A stretch of DNA of 64,000 bases from Pontederia crassipes (GCA_030549335.1 CM060195.1:28958874-29022873); one strand, 5' to 3'; shown: positions 23,324-36,162, numbered from the stretch's first letter. Notes: generated by a model from the sequence alone, not told the origin. Numbers and translations are program-made.

Positions 23324-24332
23324 CTAATGACACCACAAGAGACTGCGACGGAGGCGATTCAACGCCACGTCCCTCGTTTTGATCGCCGCGCTAAACACTG
23401 CAGCGACGCCGTCCCCCAAACGATCCAATCCCTCGCTCAACTCCGCCGTCATCCTCTTCGCCTCCATCAACGCGCTGCTCAGCTCCTTCGCCGCCTCGTC
23501 TTCCTCGGATCCCACGTCCATCGCCGCCCTCAGTTTCCCCACTGCCGTCCTCAGTTTCCCCAACGCCACCTCGTCGGCAAACCCTTTCCCCAACCGATCG
23601 GAAATCGCTGCCTGAACCTCGTTGAACGCCTCCGCCCATGGCCACTCGCCGTAGAGCTCGATCCTTTCGATCCCGTTGCCGCCGCCGCCGCCAGCGAGAG
23701 CGGCTACGACGGCCTCCATGACCAACTTCGACAAGGTTTCCACGGCGTACGAGACCTTCCGGACAGATGACGTCCTAACCCGCGGCGGCGCCACTGGAGT
23801 CAGACGACGGACGAAATCGCCGTCGAACTGCCGGAAATCGTGACGCGTGGAGGCCTCTCATTCCTCGATTGCCACCCTCGCCCGGCGGATCCTGCTATGA
23901 AGCCAAGGCTGACGGCGTTCGGATACTGCGTCGTCTCTTACCTCGTCGTCGGAGAGAAGGCGGATGGCGAGATGGAGGGGGAGGAGGGCGGAGCGCAGGC
24001 GCGCGATCTCGGCCGAGACGGCGTTGCAGGCATCGAGGAGGTTGACGCCAGCGTCGAGGTGAGCAGCGACGGCGTCATCCTCGTCGGAGGCGGCGCCTGC
24101 AGACGGGGAGTCATCAGCGAAGTGGGCGTCGGCGGCGGCGAGTGTGGAGGCGAGGAGGTGGGCGAAGCGGGAAAGCCAGAGGCACGGACGGTCGAGATGC
24201 GGGAATCGGGAGGAGCGATCGGAGCTGGAAGGCGAGGATCTCTTCGAAGGGGAGGGGAGAAGAGGAGCGTGGGCATTTGGAGTGGAGAAGGGGGAAGCAA
24301 TGGGAATTTTTATTCCGGTGGATCAAAGACAT
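23324..24332 (-). pseudogene. BYPASS1-like (BPS1/UPF0496-type) pseudogene
   Basis: The minus strand encodes a GC-rich, alanine/leucine-rich helical protein resembling the BPS1-like family, linked in Arabidopsis to control of a root-derived mobile signal. The C-terminal ORF (23324-23794) includes VSYAVETLSKLVMEAVVAAL and ends with the helix GVAAVFSAAIKTRDVALNRL. The middle segment reads LLDACNAVSAEIARLRSALL, typical of the family. Two lesions are visible. An in-frame TGA at 23858-23860 follows VAIEE, where tryptophan fits. A frameshift near 24171-24182 separates an N-terminal part (PFEEILAFQLRSLLPIP, from ATG 24332) from WLSRFAHLLASTLAAADAHF. About 320 codons with no intron is near the usual length. 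Family assignment is from memory of motifs. Confidence 0.7.
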
Positions 24333-24373
24333 TCTTAATTCTTATCTGCCTGGATAAGGGGGTTTATATATGA

Positions 24374-24950
24374 CGCGGAGGTATTTGATGTTGGTCCACA
24401 TTGACGTCACGGTCAATGTTTCTTGATGATTGCGTGCACATGGGTTCATTTTTTTGTATAAACTCGAAGGATTTGGAAATTAATTAACGACTTGAAAACT
24501 GTGGGTCTTCTTGTTTTGCAAATTCGCAATGCTGTGGATTTGACTTCACGGACTGTATGGGTTGATTTGGCCCTGACATCATGTCAGATTCTCCATTGTT
24601 CTCAATTTTGTTTATTTTAGTTTGTGCGTTTCCAATGATTTGTAATAGAAAAAAAAAAAACGAGATGAAAATGTTAACGAGTAATATTTTGAGCTTGATT
24701 CTTCACTCTTTTCTTGTATATTAATTTAAGTGATTCTATGTGGAAAATAATATTTATAAAGATTAATACGGTTGAAAGAAATTGGTGGCAATGCAAGAAA
24801 AATACAAATTATTTAAGTTTGAACTCTATTATCAGTTATTTGCACGTACCTGAGCCTTTGAATTTAATCCAGCTCGTTACAACTTACAAGCTTTAAAGAG
24901 GTTTAACTAATTTAAACCTACTTAAATAAATAGATTTTGGGTTTTTTATA
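24374..24950. other. Upstream region of BYPASS1-like pseudogene
   Basis: No coding region is recognised. It would contain the former promoter of the minus-strand pseudogene. I see no convincing TATA element at a fixed distance. Confidence 0.4.
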
Positions 24951-25663
24951 GACTGCGTTTGGCACGAGAATATTGAGAGAATATTTGTTCTCGAGAACTA
25001 ATTGATGTGATAGAAAAGTTTGGATTGGTGTTTGGATGAAAAAATATAATGATGAAAATTTAAAAAAGTTGATTTGATGGATAAGTTATAGTGGGTGTTT
25101 GGATAAAAAGTAAGAACTAAGAATATAATTTATTATTTTATGAGGTATAAAATTATAGTAAATAAGAATATATTATTAATATTATAATTTACGTAAATCA
25201 TTATATTATTAATATTATTTTTATTTATTCAGATTAAATATTTTAAATGTTATTAATATTATAATTTACGTACATTTTAAGATCCAAATATAATATATTT
25301 TTTAAAAAAATAATTGAATAGTTTAATTAATAAAATATTTATTAATTATTAGAACTATTTATTTTATAATTTTTAATTAATAACATTTAATAAATTATTT
25401 TATAATATCCTTAATAATGTATTAATATATTATAAATTATATATACATACAAACCAAAATAATTAAAAAAATAGATGAATTTTAAAAAAAAAGATTGCGA
25501 CTCCAGAACAAAAAAAAGCAAATGTTTTCGACAAGAACACACATTTCGACGAGAACATTTTGATAAATGTTCTCGTCGACGTCACATTTTTTGTTCCCGT
25601 CACATAATCTGTTTGGGAACATTTCGTGATGTTACGCGAGATGTTCCCAAACCAAACACGGCC
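24951..25663. mobile_element. TIR element of TGTTTGG type (hAT-like MITE candidate)
   Basis: The left end GACTGCGTTTGG and the reverse complement of the right end, GGCCGTGTTTGG, form a 12-bp imperfect TIR. Subterminal palindromic motifs GTTCTCGAGAAC (left) and GTTCTCGTCGAC or its inverse (right) lie inside. The interior is very AT-rich and non-coding. ATA(G) lies at both edges but a full 8-bp target duplication is not seen. Confidence 0.5.
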
Positions 25664-26091
25664 ATAGTGAGCAGGCCTCGATAACTATTTGAACTTTTTT
25701 TCCCTCCTTGAACCCTTGTGCGGTTGATAGGGTAGAAATTCGTTGGGTCCATAGTCGGGTCGGGTTTGGATTGAAAAATTTCAACTCGAGTTGATCTGAC
25801 TCGACCAACTCAATTTGTTTTTAATTTTAAATAATTTTTAAAAAATAAAAATTATAAAATAAACTATTTTAAATGTAGAATGTAAATATATTTAAAATAA
25901 TATTTTTGGTATAGAATAATATTTTGTTTTGTATTTAAAATAAAATAATATTTTTATATTAAAAAATAAAAGAAAATTTTAAAAATGGTGGTCGGGTAAA
26001 TTTAACCACCCGATTCGGCCCAGGTTGGGTTGGATCGGGTCATTGAAAAAAAAGAAATCCGACCCATGGTCGGGTCGGGACTGCTGGAGCA
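25664..26091. other. Unclassified repeat-like flank with GGTCGGGT motifs
   Basis: Strings like GTCGGGTCGGG and GGTTGGGTTGGATCGGGT recur around an AT-rich centre. The text resumes after the copia element at 36163 (GGGTTGGTTTTGTTC), which suggests the element entered this repeat. No gene is seen. Confidence 0.45.
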
Positions 26092-27364
26092 AAGTTTTTA
26101 TGTCCTATGTAATTCTATTTTGATGATACAAAATTCGAAAGATTAGAGTTTCATTTAAAATTTTTAAAAAAAGTTTAAATAAGAATGAATTGTTTTGTGT
26201 TCTAAACTTTCGATTAATATTTATTTATGTTAGATTTACATTAAGAGATTAATATAGAAATTATAAATAACTCTTTTGTCTTTGTAAAGATTCATGAATC
26301 ACCTCATTTAAACAAGTAAAGTTCAAAAAGTTAAATTTGAACTTGATATTTTATGTGCTAAACTTGCACTTAATATTTGAGTATCCTATCATGAGATTTG
26401 GGTCAAGAGACAAATATAAAAATTATAGATAATGTTGTTAGCATTTCAAAGAATCAAATATCATTTTATTTGGATAATGGTACGAAAAGTTATACGAAAA
26501 GCTATGTATAAAAGAGTAAATCTCTAAAATAATTTATTTAAAATGGATAACTTTTTTAACCGAGCTTTGAATCAATATTTGATTATAATCTCATTAAATT
26601 TTAGATCATTATGAAATATCAAAATTGTAGAGAATTCTGTTAGCATTTCATATAATAAAAAATCATATCATTTGGACAATTGTGCAAAATGTTATGCTCA
26701 AAATAATATAGGGAGGTCGATCTGGCGGTCGAAATATCGGTCGACCCGTCAGGCACACAAGTCAACCAATTGGTGCAAAAAATGTACAAATCAAGCACCA
26801 CAATGTCGAGACCATGACGGTCGAAGCATCGGTCGATCGGCTAGTGCAGAATTCACCAACTGTCATATTTTTCAAAAAAAAGTGTACCGGTCAACCGTGG
26901 GACAGAGTGGTCAATCGGTCAGCGCGCATAGTGCACTATAACGTTCATATTTTAGCTCCAAAATTAGAAAACAAGTCCCAACGACTAAATGAAGTTAAGA
27001 AGACTATAAAAGAGAACCCAAATTGTATGAATCATAAAGACTTCCAAGGAAAAGTGGGAAGAATATTTGAGAAGTCTATTTGAGCTCCAAGTTGAAAATC
27101 TTTCTACTCTTGTGTGAGATTCCAAATTATAAAAGAAATATTGTGGAGTGTTCTTATGATATTGTAATAATTGTTTAGCTCTTGAGTGAAAAGAGATTGT
27201 GTCTTACCTCTTGAGTGAAAAAAAAGACAAGTGAAAGTCTACAAGTGAAAGAGGTGTGCCTTACCTCTTGAAAAGGAGAAAAGACAAGAGTTGTAAGAGA
27301 TTTTTTTCTTGCCCCATTTAAACACACAATTCACCCCCACCTCTTAGTGCCTTGTGGTCCTATA
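26092..27364 (+). repeat. 5' LTR of the SIRE-like copia element
   Basis: It starts TGCTGGAGCAAAGTTTTTATG and ends CTTGTGGTCCTATA. It holds the ~185-bp internal units, a GGTCGACC motif at 26739-26746 and paired GTGTGCCTTACCTCTTG strings near 27200-27270. Compared with the 3' LTR it lacks the CTCGAGGTCGAGAAGTCG block, so it carries a deletion of about 200 bp. Confidence 0.8.
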
Positions 27365-27380
27365 ATTGGTATATGAGAAA
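27365..27380 (+). promoter_or_regulatory. Primer binding site remnant (tRNA-iMet type)
   Basis: ATTGGTATATGAGAAA lies immediately after the 5' LTR. The consensus for initiator-Met priming is TGGTATCAGAGC, so the core is partly kept with substitutions. Confidence 0.55.
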
Positions 27381-27399
27381 TGTTGCTATCATTTCCTTT

Positions 27400-29300
27400 T
27401 TAAGATTTAACCATCTTTTAGAGTATGACACCATTTTTTTGAGAAGAATCATCCATTTTTCACATACCGAGTTTTCAAAACTATTCTTTTGCTTCTTGGA
27501 AAATTAGAATGAAGACATATTTATATTCATTAATTTTGATATGTGGGAAGTTATAGAAAAAGATTTTGAAAAGTCAAATAAGATTTTAAATGGTGTTTCC
27601 ATTGATATTTCTTTTTTTGAATATGATGATTTTCAAATGACGATTGAAAAGCTTGACTACAACGCCAAAAATGATTTTTTATTCTTCTTTAGATTCTTAT
27701 GGCATGAATCTTATTTCTAAATGCTCAACTTCTCGTGAGATTTAGCAAGTTCTGTTAAATAGTTATGAAGGGAGTAACTTTGACAAAAAGAGCACATCGG
27801 ATGTGGACAATGAAGAAAATGATAACTCTACATTCACGATATCTAAGAATGAAATTTTATGCTTAATGACAAAAAGTGAGGATGATGAAGTAACCGCAAT
27901 TCCATTTTATTCTTCTACTAATGATAGTGATGATGATGTTGATATTACTTTTGATGTTTATAAAGAATTTTTATTTTTTATTTAAAAGCATCTTTCTCTT
28001 AAAAAGAAAAATAATGAATGAGTATATTACCGTAAAAAATGAGTTTGTTTTCAAAAAAAAAAAAGAAAAAAAGAAAGAGATGCTTCTCTAGTTCGAAACT
28101 TTGATGAATGATCTTTATATTATGAAAAATGATTTTGAAAATTTAAAAATAAAAAGAATAAATGTATAGTTGAAAATGAAAATTTGATAAAGGAAATTGA
28201 TTCACTCTACTTAGAAATAAAAAAATTATGAAGTTTTAAAGGTAAATAACTCAAAATTGATTATATTACAAAATGAATCACAAAAGAAAATAACTTCATT
28301 ACAAAATGCTTTACATGATAAAAGTGTAATGCTTTTGAAATATACTAAGAATGTTCAAAAGCATATTAAAATGTTTGCAAACTCTAATGATTGTAAAAAG
28401 AAAATGAACTTGAAAAAAATGTCAAAAACACAAAAGGATATTATTTGAAATATTCTTATTCTTTAAAACCAAAGAATGTTAATGATTATTATTTGAAGAA
28501 TAAACATTCTTATAATCGATCTTTTAATGTTAAACACATGCTTCTCATCATGATTATTTAAAGTTGAGATATGTTAATTTCGTTGGACCATCTATTAAAT
28601 GTCATTATTGTAATTTTCATGGGCATTATTCATTTGAATGTCAAGTTAAAAAATCCATTAATATGTGCATGAAATTGATGTGAGTTCCTAAAGGAACCAA
28701 AATTAATCATGTTGGACTCAAGAAAATTTGGATAACAAAATGCAAATGATTTTTTGTTTGAAGGCGTGCTTCACAAGGAATGAGAAGAATGATTCGACTA
28801 AAGTGAAGGCACACACGTTATGGTAAAAGTGCCATTGAAGCAAAATTTTTTGTGCACATATGATTTTAATTATGACATATCATATTTAAGATGTACATTT
28901 CATATGCCCATTCTTGATCATGATTATACACAAGCTCAAACGCATATATCTTAATCCCTTGCCATATCTATTGTAGTTGCTATCTTGATTTGAAAAAAGA
29001 AAATGATAAATGCGATCATTTTTTATGAATATTTTATCTATTAATATTTGACAATCATTTATGCAAAGTTGAATACAAGTTTAAAGAATATTTTGGACAT
29101 CATTATGTTTACTTTTATAAATCTAAACATGTTAATACTTGAAATAGCATTCTATTTGTTATGCATATAAATTTCATGATCACTATTTTCTTTTATGCAA
29201 AGTTGAGGAAACTAAACATGATGAAAGGAAATGAATTCCAGAAAGAGATGTGACTAACAACCTTGGACCCAAACTAATATGGGTACCAAAATTCAAATGA
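27400..29300 (+). pseudogene. Decayed copia gag with CCHC zinc knuckle
   Basis: Short frames on the plus strand give gag-like, lysine- and asparagine-rich coiled text. Examples are 27803-27985 (ENDNSTFTISKNEILCLM) and 28257-28448. A complete CX2CX4HX4C zinc knuckle, CHYCNFHGHYSFEC, is encoded at 28600-28641. Downstream, GTKINHVGLKKIW and then GPKLIWVPKF near 29262 match the region after the knuckle in SIRE-type gag. In the family this protein packages element RNA in the cytoplasm. Many stops and frameshifts break it, so no product is expected. No protease motif was found. Confidence 0.7.
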
Positions 29301-29306
29301 TCTTTT

Positions 29307-29480
29307 TTTCGGTTATGGTCAGTGACTCACTGGTGTCTGGGACTATTAACACCTGACTAATTCAGTGTTTGGGCTTGAATAGAAAGGTATACTCTGGTCA
29401 ACAGTGGTGACTCTGTGATCGAACTTGGGGCTACTAGTACCAGCGTCCCCAGGACACAGCCCCGCTAACCATCGTTGATT
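29307..29480 (-). mobile_element. SINE with 19-bp target duplication
   Basis: A perfect 19-bp direct repeat, AAAATTCAAATGATCTTTT, flanks the insert at 29288-29306 and 29481-29499. Read on the minus strand, the 174-bp insert begins near GGTTAGCGGGGCTGTG, an A-box-like string. It then has AAGTTCGATCAC, which is B-box-like, and ends in an A run before the duplication. A long perfect duplication plus a pol III head and A tail identify a tRNA-derived SINE. It landed in the decayed gag region. Confidence 0.82.
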
Positions 29481-29794
29481 AAAATTCAAATGATCTTTTA
29501 CTTATAGGTTTGTATCACATAGAAAGAAAAAGAAAAATGAAGTTGGAATAAGATGGAGACATAAAATTTGCGGCAAAAATATTTGGTATATGTAAATGAA
29601 AATTTGAACTTATTTTGATAAGATGCATACTTATGGTTTGAATTTGTCATTTTATTATCCTGATATATGCGTAAAGATAATATTTGATAAAAGATTATGA
29701 TTCTTATGCATATTAGAATTATGTTGCTCATCTAATTTTGAAAGTGTCTATATTACTCGTTTTGCCTAAATATGTTTGATGGGAATATGTCACA

Positions 29795-32057
29795 TGTAAC
29801 ACCCTAAACATGAGACGGTTGGAAAAAAAAGGAATAATAAAGATTAAATCGAATTAGGGAAAAGACAAATCTAAAAACGAATATGAAGATAGGTAAGAGA
29901 GAAATAAGATTTTGTTACCAACTTAGATTCAGTTTTATCCTCTATAAATATGAGGCCAAACCAATCGAGAAGCCCCTTATTTTTCTCCACAAGCTGGCCA
30001 TAATTTCTCCCTCGTTTTCACTGTCTCTCTCCCCCTCTCCTCACGCGTGATTGTTATCGCCAATAGGGAACCAACCAGAGAAATTGAATGTAGATGCGTC
30101 TAGACAGAGAGGAGCGATCGAAGAAAGAGAAAGAAGAAGAATAGAGTAAATAATTTCTTGGACAAAAACTTGCAAGGTATGAAACTAGGGTAAATTCATC
30201 ATAAAATATTGATTTTAGACTTGAAGCATGCTCTGGTAATATAAATCCCTAATGCGTGATGTCGGCAATCGCCGAAAAGACAATTGAAAAACTCTTTGCA
30301 TCTTCACATAGGTTTCTGCGCAACAAAACCCGGTCGGGGTTTACTATAATCCAACCTGGTTACGTCCATGCTTGCACTGAGTTTGTCGGAACTCGGCCTA
30401 GATCCGCCATGATCGGAGCTCCCGATCTCTATGATATGATGAACTCGACCAGTGTTGATGATGACTCGGCCCGAGCTGTTCCTCGAAGATGCGATCGGGC
30501 ACGACGTTGCCCGATCTACAAAAGTACATAACTGGCCCGGGTATGACCTAAACCCAGCCTGGGTATGTCCTAAACCCAGCCTAGGTTCTGCCTATTTTTT
30601 CTCGAATGATGCTTATGAACTCGTCTCGGGTTCTGCCTATTCTCGTCCTGGGTTCAGACTCTTTTATGATGATTTTGAAGCCTATTGGATCCAAATTCAT
30701 GTCCTTATGTTCGAACTACTCTATGGCGATGTTTACAATGATTATACACCCTATGATTATAATGATGATGTATATTATGACTCTATGATCTTACGACTCT
30801 TCTTATGATGATTTAATTTAGATCCAATCATATCTACGATGTACACTAATTCATATCCATCTATTTTGATATATTTTATGATGATGATTATGATATTCCT
30901 ACACCTCTGATTTCTCTCCATGATCCTATCTTGTAGCTCTGATTAAATCTTATATAATGATGATGGTTAGGATCCTTGATTATGATGATCTTTTGATTCT
31001 TTTATAAGATGACCTAAATCCTAATCATCCTCTGAATCTTAATCAAGATAAATTAAAAAATGCAAGATAAAAAGATGAATAATGTTAAATGGAGAGCTCT
31101 TATGATGATGGACTAGCGACGGCCAAGTATAGGCTGACTCTGGTCAGTTATGGGCTAAGTACGGTTGGCTTTGTCAGTTATAATGATGATGACGGATTGA
31201 GGCAGACCTTCCCGTGGGTTCAAATATACTTCACTATAAGTAAAAAATGAATAATAAGATGATGAAAAAGATGAAGCATATTCACAATGAAATCTTCTTA
31301 TGATAATTATTTGCTCTTGCCACTCTTACGATAGTCTTTCCATGATCTTCTGATCTATTATTAATATGTTTTAACAAAAATGATTCAATTCATGATTATC
31401 ATATTTGTACAATGATTTCTCACGGTTCTTTATATGATGATGACATCATAATTATGATGATCGACGCTTGTCATTTTATGATGACTTATTATGATTTATT
31501 CTGATCTTTGATCTTGTGATCTCAAGAAGATAGCATCTTGATTTATGAATCTCTTATGATCATATTTTGCTTCTTACATGATGATGATGTTCTTATGATT
31601 CTTGTCTAGTATCATGATCTTACAATTGTCTTTACTTTACTTCCATACTGAGTTGCAAAACTCATAGGGAGGTTTCTCCCCTACATCTTCTTAAATGCAG
31701 GACTAGATTTTAATGATGAAGGTGGTCAACAACGATAGATCAAGCTTGTAGTGGCAGTACATGGATGTCCTGAGTCTTTATGTTTATGTCTAGTTCTCTT
31801 GTCTTATTATCAGGATGATGTATTAGATGAGTTTTTTCAAGACTCGTATGATTATTCTTTCATTAGTCTTCTGCATATTTCATGATGATATTATACGCAT
31901 ATTATCACTTATTCATGATGTCACTCTTCTGCATGTGATGGTGTTCTTAGTTGACCAGTCAAAGTTTTCTTTTTTATCAATATGATGTACACGATGACCC
32001 GCAGTGACCCTCGAAATGTATTTTGCTATGTGATGGGATGTGATTTGGGGGCGTTAC
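29795..32057 (+). mobile_element. Solo LTR nested in the copia element
   Basis: It starts TGTAACACCCTAAACATGAG and ends GATTTGGGGGCGTTAC, matching the LTRs at 3297 and 53996. It contains TTGACCAGTCAA at 31951-31962. A mixed region at 30330-30680 carries AACTCGGCC and GGTTCTGCCTAT strings, also seen in diverged form in the 53996 LTR. The text is rich in ATGATGAT. The last base is T rather than A and no target duplication is visible, so the right edge may have changed. Confidence 0.7.
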
Positions 32058-34640
32058 TGGTTGATAAATTAATATTTTTGGACTATCTTACTAACTCAAT
32101 GTGAAAATCATATTTATGAAAAAAAAAACAAGGACACTCATATCAATACTAAAGTTTTCACGCATAATATTTCACACTCAAAATATGTTGATTTTGGCAT
32201 TAAGCGTGTATAATTTGATTTATATGAACATCGTGTACTATTTTGCGTCTTGATATTTGTGATTCAATTTAGTTATACGATGCCTATGATTTTAAAGTAT
32301 AAAAGAATCATATTTTTATGAGTGAAAAAAATGACTTTGTTTGATTGAAGTTTGATTATTACATACTTTTTGACACTTGTTGTTTTAAGATCTTGATATA
32401 AGAATTGAATATCTTTCGAATATTTTGAAATACAAATTTATGGAGAATTTTGAAACTAATACATAATATCTTCTTTTGACTTGTATTAACATATTTGCAA
32501 AATCGATAACGTTCACATGTCAAACAAAGAGAATTACATGTCTATTGTTTTTTACCCTTGCCATGTTTATTATCACGCTATTCTTTAAAAGGAAAAGACA
32601 CATGAAAATATGATTGCTTAGTCTTCTAATCTTAAATAATTCTTGTTTATTTATAAAGAAAACTTCATATTTATATGTTTGGCATAACATTTTATATGAC
32701 TCTTGTGTTATGAGTTCTAGTTCATGAACTTATTATGAATTTTGACTTGTCACACTATATCATTTGAATATACATGCACATTATGATTTTTGAAAAATTA
32801 ATTTGGAATAAGATGATTTAATTATTGCATAAGATATTTAATTAACAAACTCTATGCTTATGCACATATTTGAAATGAAACATGTTACTAAAGAGATCAT
32901 TTTCAACTTGCTATATACATTTTCTATCAAAATTGATTTATATGCTCATCTTTGTGAAATATTTTGACAAGAATCTTATTTTGTCATATTTCAAATTATT
33001 ATGTCATGTAATGAAATTTTTTTTCATCCATATTTTGAAATAGTTATTATCATTTTAGGAAAGAGGAATCATGTAAAAGACTAAATTTTGAGTACCTTTT
33101 TAGTTTCATTTCTTATCATCAATTTTGATTATTATCTTGTGACATAGGAAGAAAAGGAAAAATAAATTTGAAGGAGTGTAAACACAAATTTTATGGTAAA
33201 AGTATTATTTTGAACATAGAAATTAAAAATTGGATATACTTATATGTCACAATTATTTTTGTTTTAGACTTGTCTACTAGTTATCATAATTTGTGCACAA
33301 ACCTGAAAAATTAATGTTTGGGTGTATGTTTGACTTTGAAAATGTCTATGCTATTTATTATGCTTATCCTTTAAAATTTGTATGTATATTTATTTAGTCA
33401 TCTACTAGTTCTTGATGCTTTGTATGTTTGAAATTGAAAGAAGTCGAAGATTTGAAACTTTACTTTTGGGAAACTTTTAAAATATCATATACCTCACTTG
33501 TATTTGTCTTACTAAACAAATTTTTGTGCTATAAGATTAATGTGGATTCATTTATATGGTCATGATTTGTTATCATTTAAGTATTCATATATCATTTGAC
33601 ACATGATCATCAAATTTAAAATGATGTTTAAATGATATCTTTTTTGCACAAATGATGTTTAATGTTTTTATATTTGAGACATTTATGTCGTACCATGAAA
33701 TATATCAATTATATGACTTATATAAGCATGGATTTATATTTTCATGATTTGAAAAATAATTTTATTATCATATCTTAACACAAATCTTTTAAGCTTAAAA
33801 TTTTCATGTTATGAAAATTAAGTTTTGACTCCCCATTCACAATGTTATATTGTTATTATTTCTTTAAAAGAAAAGGAAAACATATAAAGGACTAAAATGA
33901 GAAAGAAAATTGATCATAATGATAAATGAAGCTTGTTCAAAAGTTTGAAAGATTATTTCCTCCATTCACCTTGAATATGATTTTGTTATTCTTATTGTCA
34001 AATCCTTGATTTTTTTTTATCTAATTCAATTTAAATTGGACATATCATTGTTATCTCGAAGTTTTATGCAATATGTTGATTCCTTATATAATTTTTTGAG
34101 ACGTCTTATTATAACCCCTAAATAAATTTGATTTCATGTTTTGCTCTTATGAATCATGAACTTAGGGGAGTTATTGTTGCTCATTGCGTATATTATACTT
34201 GAAACAATTCTTATATATGTGATAAAAGAATAAAAATTATTTTCATCTCACATTATATATTGTATTTTATATGATAAAAGGGGGACAATGAAAAATTTAG
34301 GAAGATGGTATGATTAAGGAGGAGTTATGTATTATTTCTTATATGTTTCATGTACAAACTACTTTTTGATGATATAAAAGGAGGAAAAATATAAGAAAAA
34401 TATGATAAGAACATAAGAGAAATTTATATTGGAGAAATATATATAACTCTAATTTATTGCATGGACCTTATGAATATAACTCTATATGAAGGGTACCTTA
34501 CAATTAAGACTTATGTGCATATTCATAATCGTAAGGAAAGCTTAATTTTAGGGGGAGTAAAATTGACTTTAATATCTTTTCATTCTCAACTTATATATTT
34601 TTCATATTTCTCGGTTTGTATTCATAAAAAAGGGGGAGAT
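32058..34640 (+). other. Non-coding 3' interior of the copia element with repeated purine tracts
   Basis: No pol domain is recognisable in this heavily decayed stretch. Its last 400 bp contain several purine-rich tracts (AAAAGGGGGACA near 34276, GGAGGAAAAA near 34380, AGGGGGAGTAAAA near 34550). The final one, at 34626-34640, abuts the 3' LTR and is the likely polypurine tract. Confidence 0.6.
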
Positions 34641-36162
34641 TGTTGGAGAAAAGTTTTTATGCCCTATGTAATTATATTTTTGAGTTATATTTAAAATGTC
34701 AAAAAAGTCTAAATAAGAATGAGTTATTTCGTGCTCTAAACTTTCGATTAATATTTGTCTATATTCTCATGAGATTTACATTAAAAGTTTAATACTAAAT
34801 TATAGCTAACTCTCCTATCTTTGTAGAGAATGAAGAATCATCTCATTTGGACAATCACATAAAAAGTTATGTTTAAACAAATAAAGTTCGAAAAGTTAAA
34901 TTTGAAGTCAATATTTTAAGTGCTAAATTTGCACTTAATATTTGAGTATTATATCATATGATTTGGATCAAGAGATTAATATGAAAGTTATAGATAATTT
35001 TGCTATCTATTCATAGAATCAAATATCATTTCATTTGGATACCAGTATGAAAAGTTATGTATAAAAGAGTAAAGGTCTAAAATATTTTATTTAAAATGGA
35101 TAACTTTTTTACTGAACTTTGAATCAATATTTGACTATTCTCTCATTAGATTTTGGATGAATTATGAATATACAAGTTGTAGAATATTCTGTTAGCTTTC
35201 CATAGAAAAAACATTCATGTCATTTGGATATCTGTGCAAAATGTTATGCTTAAAATAGTGCAGGAAAGTCGATCTGGCAGTCAGAATATCGATTAGGCAC
35301 ACCGATTGACCGGTCAGTGTAGAAAATGCACATATCAAGCACCAGAATGTCAAGACCATGACGGTCGAAGCATCCATCGAACGGTCAGTCAACCGACTAG
35401 TGCAGAATTCACCAATGGTCATATTTTTCAAAAAACAATATACCGGTCGACCGGTCAGCGTGCATACTGCACTATAATAGTCATATTTTGGTCCCAAAAT
35501 TAGGAAACAAGCCCCAATAGCTAAATTGAGTTAAGAAGTCTATAAAAGAGAACCCAAAGGTGTAGGAATAATAAAGACTTCCAAGGAAAACTGGGAAGAA
35601 CATTTGGGAAGTCTATTTGAGCTTCAAGTTGTAAATCTTTCATTTCTTTCTCTCTTACTCTTGTGTGAGATTCCAAATTATAAAAGAGATATTGTTGAGT
35701 GTTCTTATGATATTGTAATAATTGTTTAGCTCCTGAGTGAAAAGAGATTGTGTCTTACCTCTTGAGTGAAAAAAAGACGAATGAAAGTTTACAAGCGAAA
35801 GAGGTGTGCCTTACTTCTTGAAAAGTAGAAAATGCAAGAGTTGTAAAGGATTTCTTCCTTGCCCCATTTAGAATTAAGGAAGAGAGTTAGTGGAATCTTC
35901 GACGGTCTCGAGGTCGAGAAGTCGGATTAGAGACGTAGGCTAAGGTGTGGCCAAATCTCGACAACAAACCATTCTACATTTTGTGTTTATCTTTTCTCTC
36001 CCTCTCCTTCATACTTTATTATGAATGTGATATGATTGCTATTGTGTTGGTTTAAATATTAGCGAATCGATTTTAAGCTTCCGTGATGATGTCGTAAAAT
36101 TGGTATTTTCAATTTAAACACCAATTCATCCCCCCCTCTCCTTGGTTCCTTGTGATCCTATA
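34641..36162 (+). repeat. 3' LTR of the SIRE-like copia element
   Basis: It starts TGTTGGAGAAAAGTTTTTATG and ends CTTGTGATCCTATA. The ~185-bp units, the perfect 14-bp palindrome ACCGGTCGACCGGT (35442-35455) and CGACGGTCTCGAGGTCGAG near 35899 are present. It is longer than its partner because it keeps the block deleted from the 5' LTR. Confidence 0.8.

Larger units (their letters stand above)
26092..36162 (+). mobile_element. SIRE-like Ty1/copia retrotransposon, old and non-coding
   Basis: Two related LTRs (26092-27364 and 34641-36162) bound about 7.3 kb. A degraded tRNA-iMet-type primer site follows the 5' LTR and AAAAAAGGGGGAGAT precedes the 3' LTR. A gag remnant with a zinc knuckle lies in the 5' half. 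Reverse transcriptase and integrase are not recognisable. A SINE and a solo LTR of another family are nested inside. Both LTRs end CCTATA where TG..CA is expected. Flanking 5-mers GGGAC and GGGTT agree at only three positions. Placement near SIRE/Maximus rests on gag motifs and the purine-rich 3' region. Confidence 0.75.

Noticed and set aside
23840-24373. Plus-strand open frame of 177 codons, and other frames over 23327-24357
   Set aside because: They overlap the BYPASS1-like sequence, which is recognisable on the minus strand. They are GC-driven shadows with low-complexity glycine/arginine content.
29307-29480. A functional tRNA gene
   Set aside because: A- and B-box-like strings are present but no cloverleaf could be drawn. 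The target duplication and A tail show a SINE.
30256-30808. Plus-strand frames of 91 and 118 codons
   Set aside because: They lie inside the solo LTR at 29795-32057 and related text occurs, without the same frames, in the LTR at 53996.
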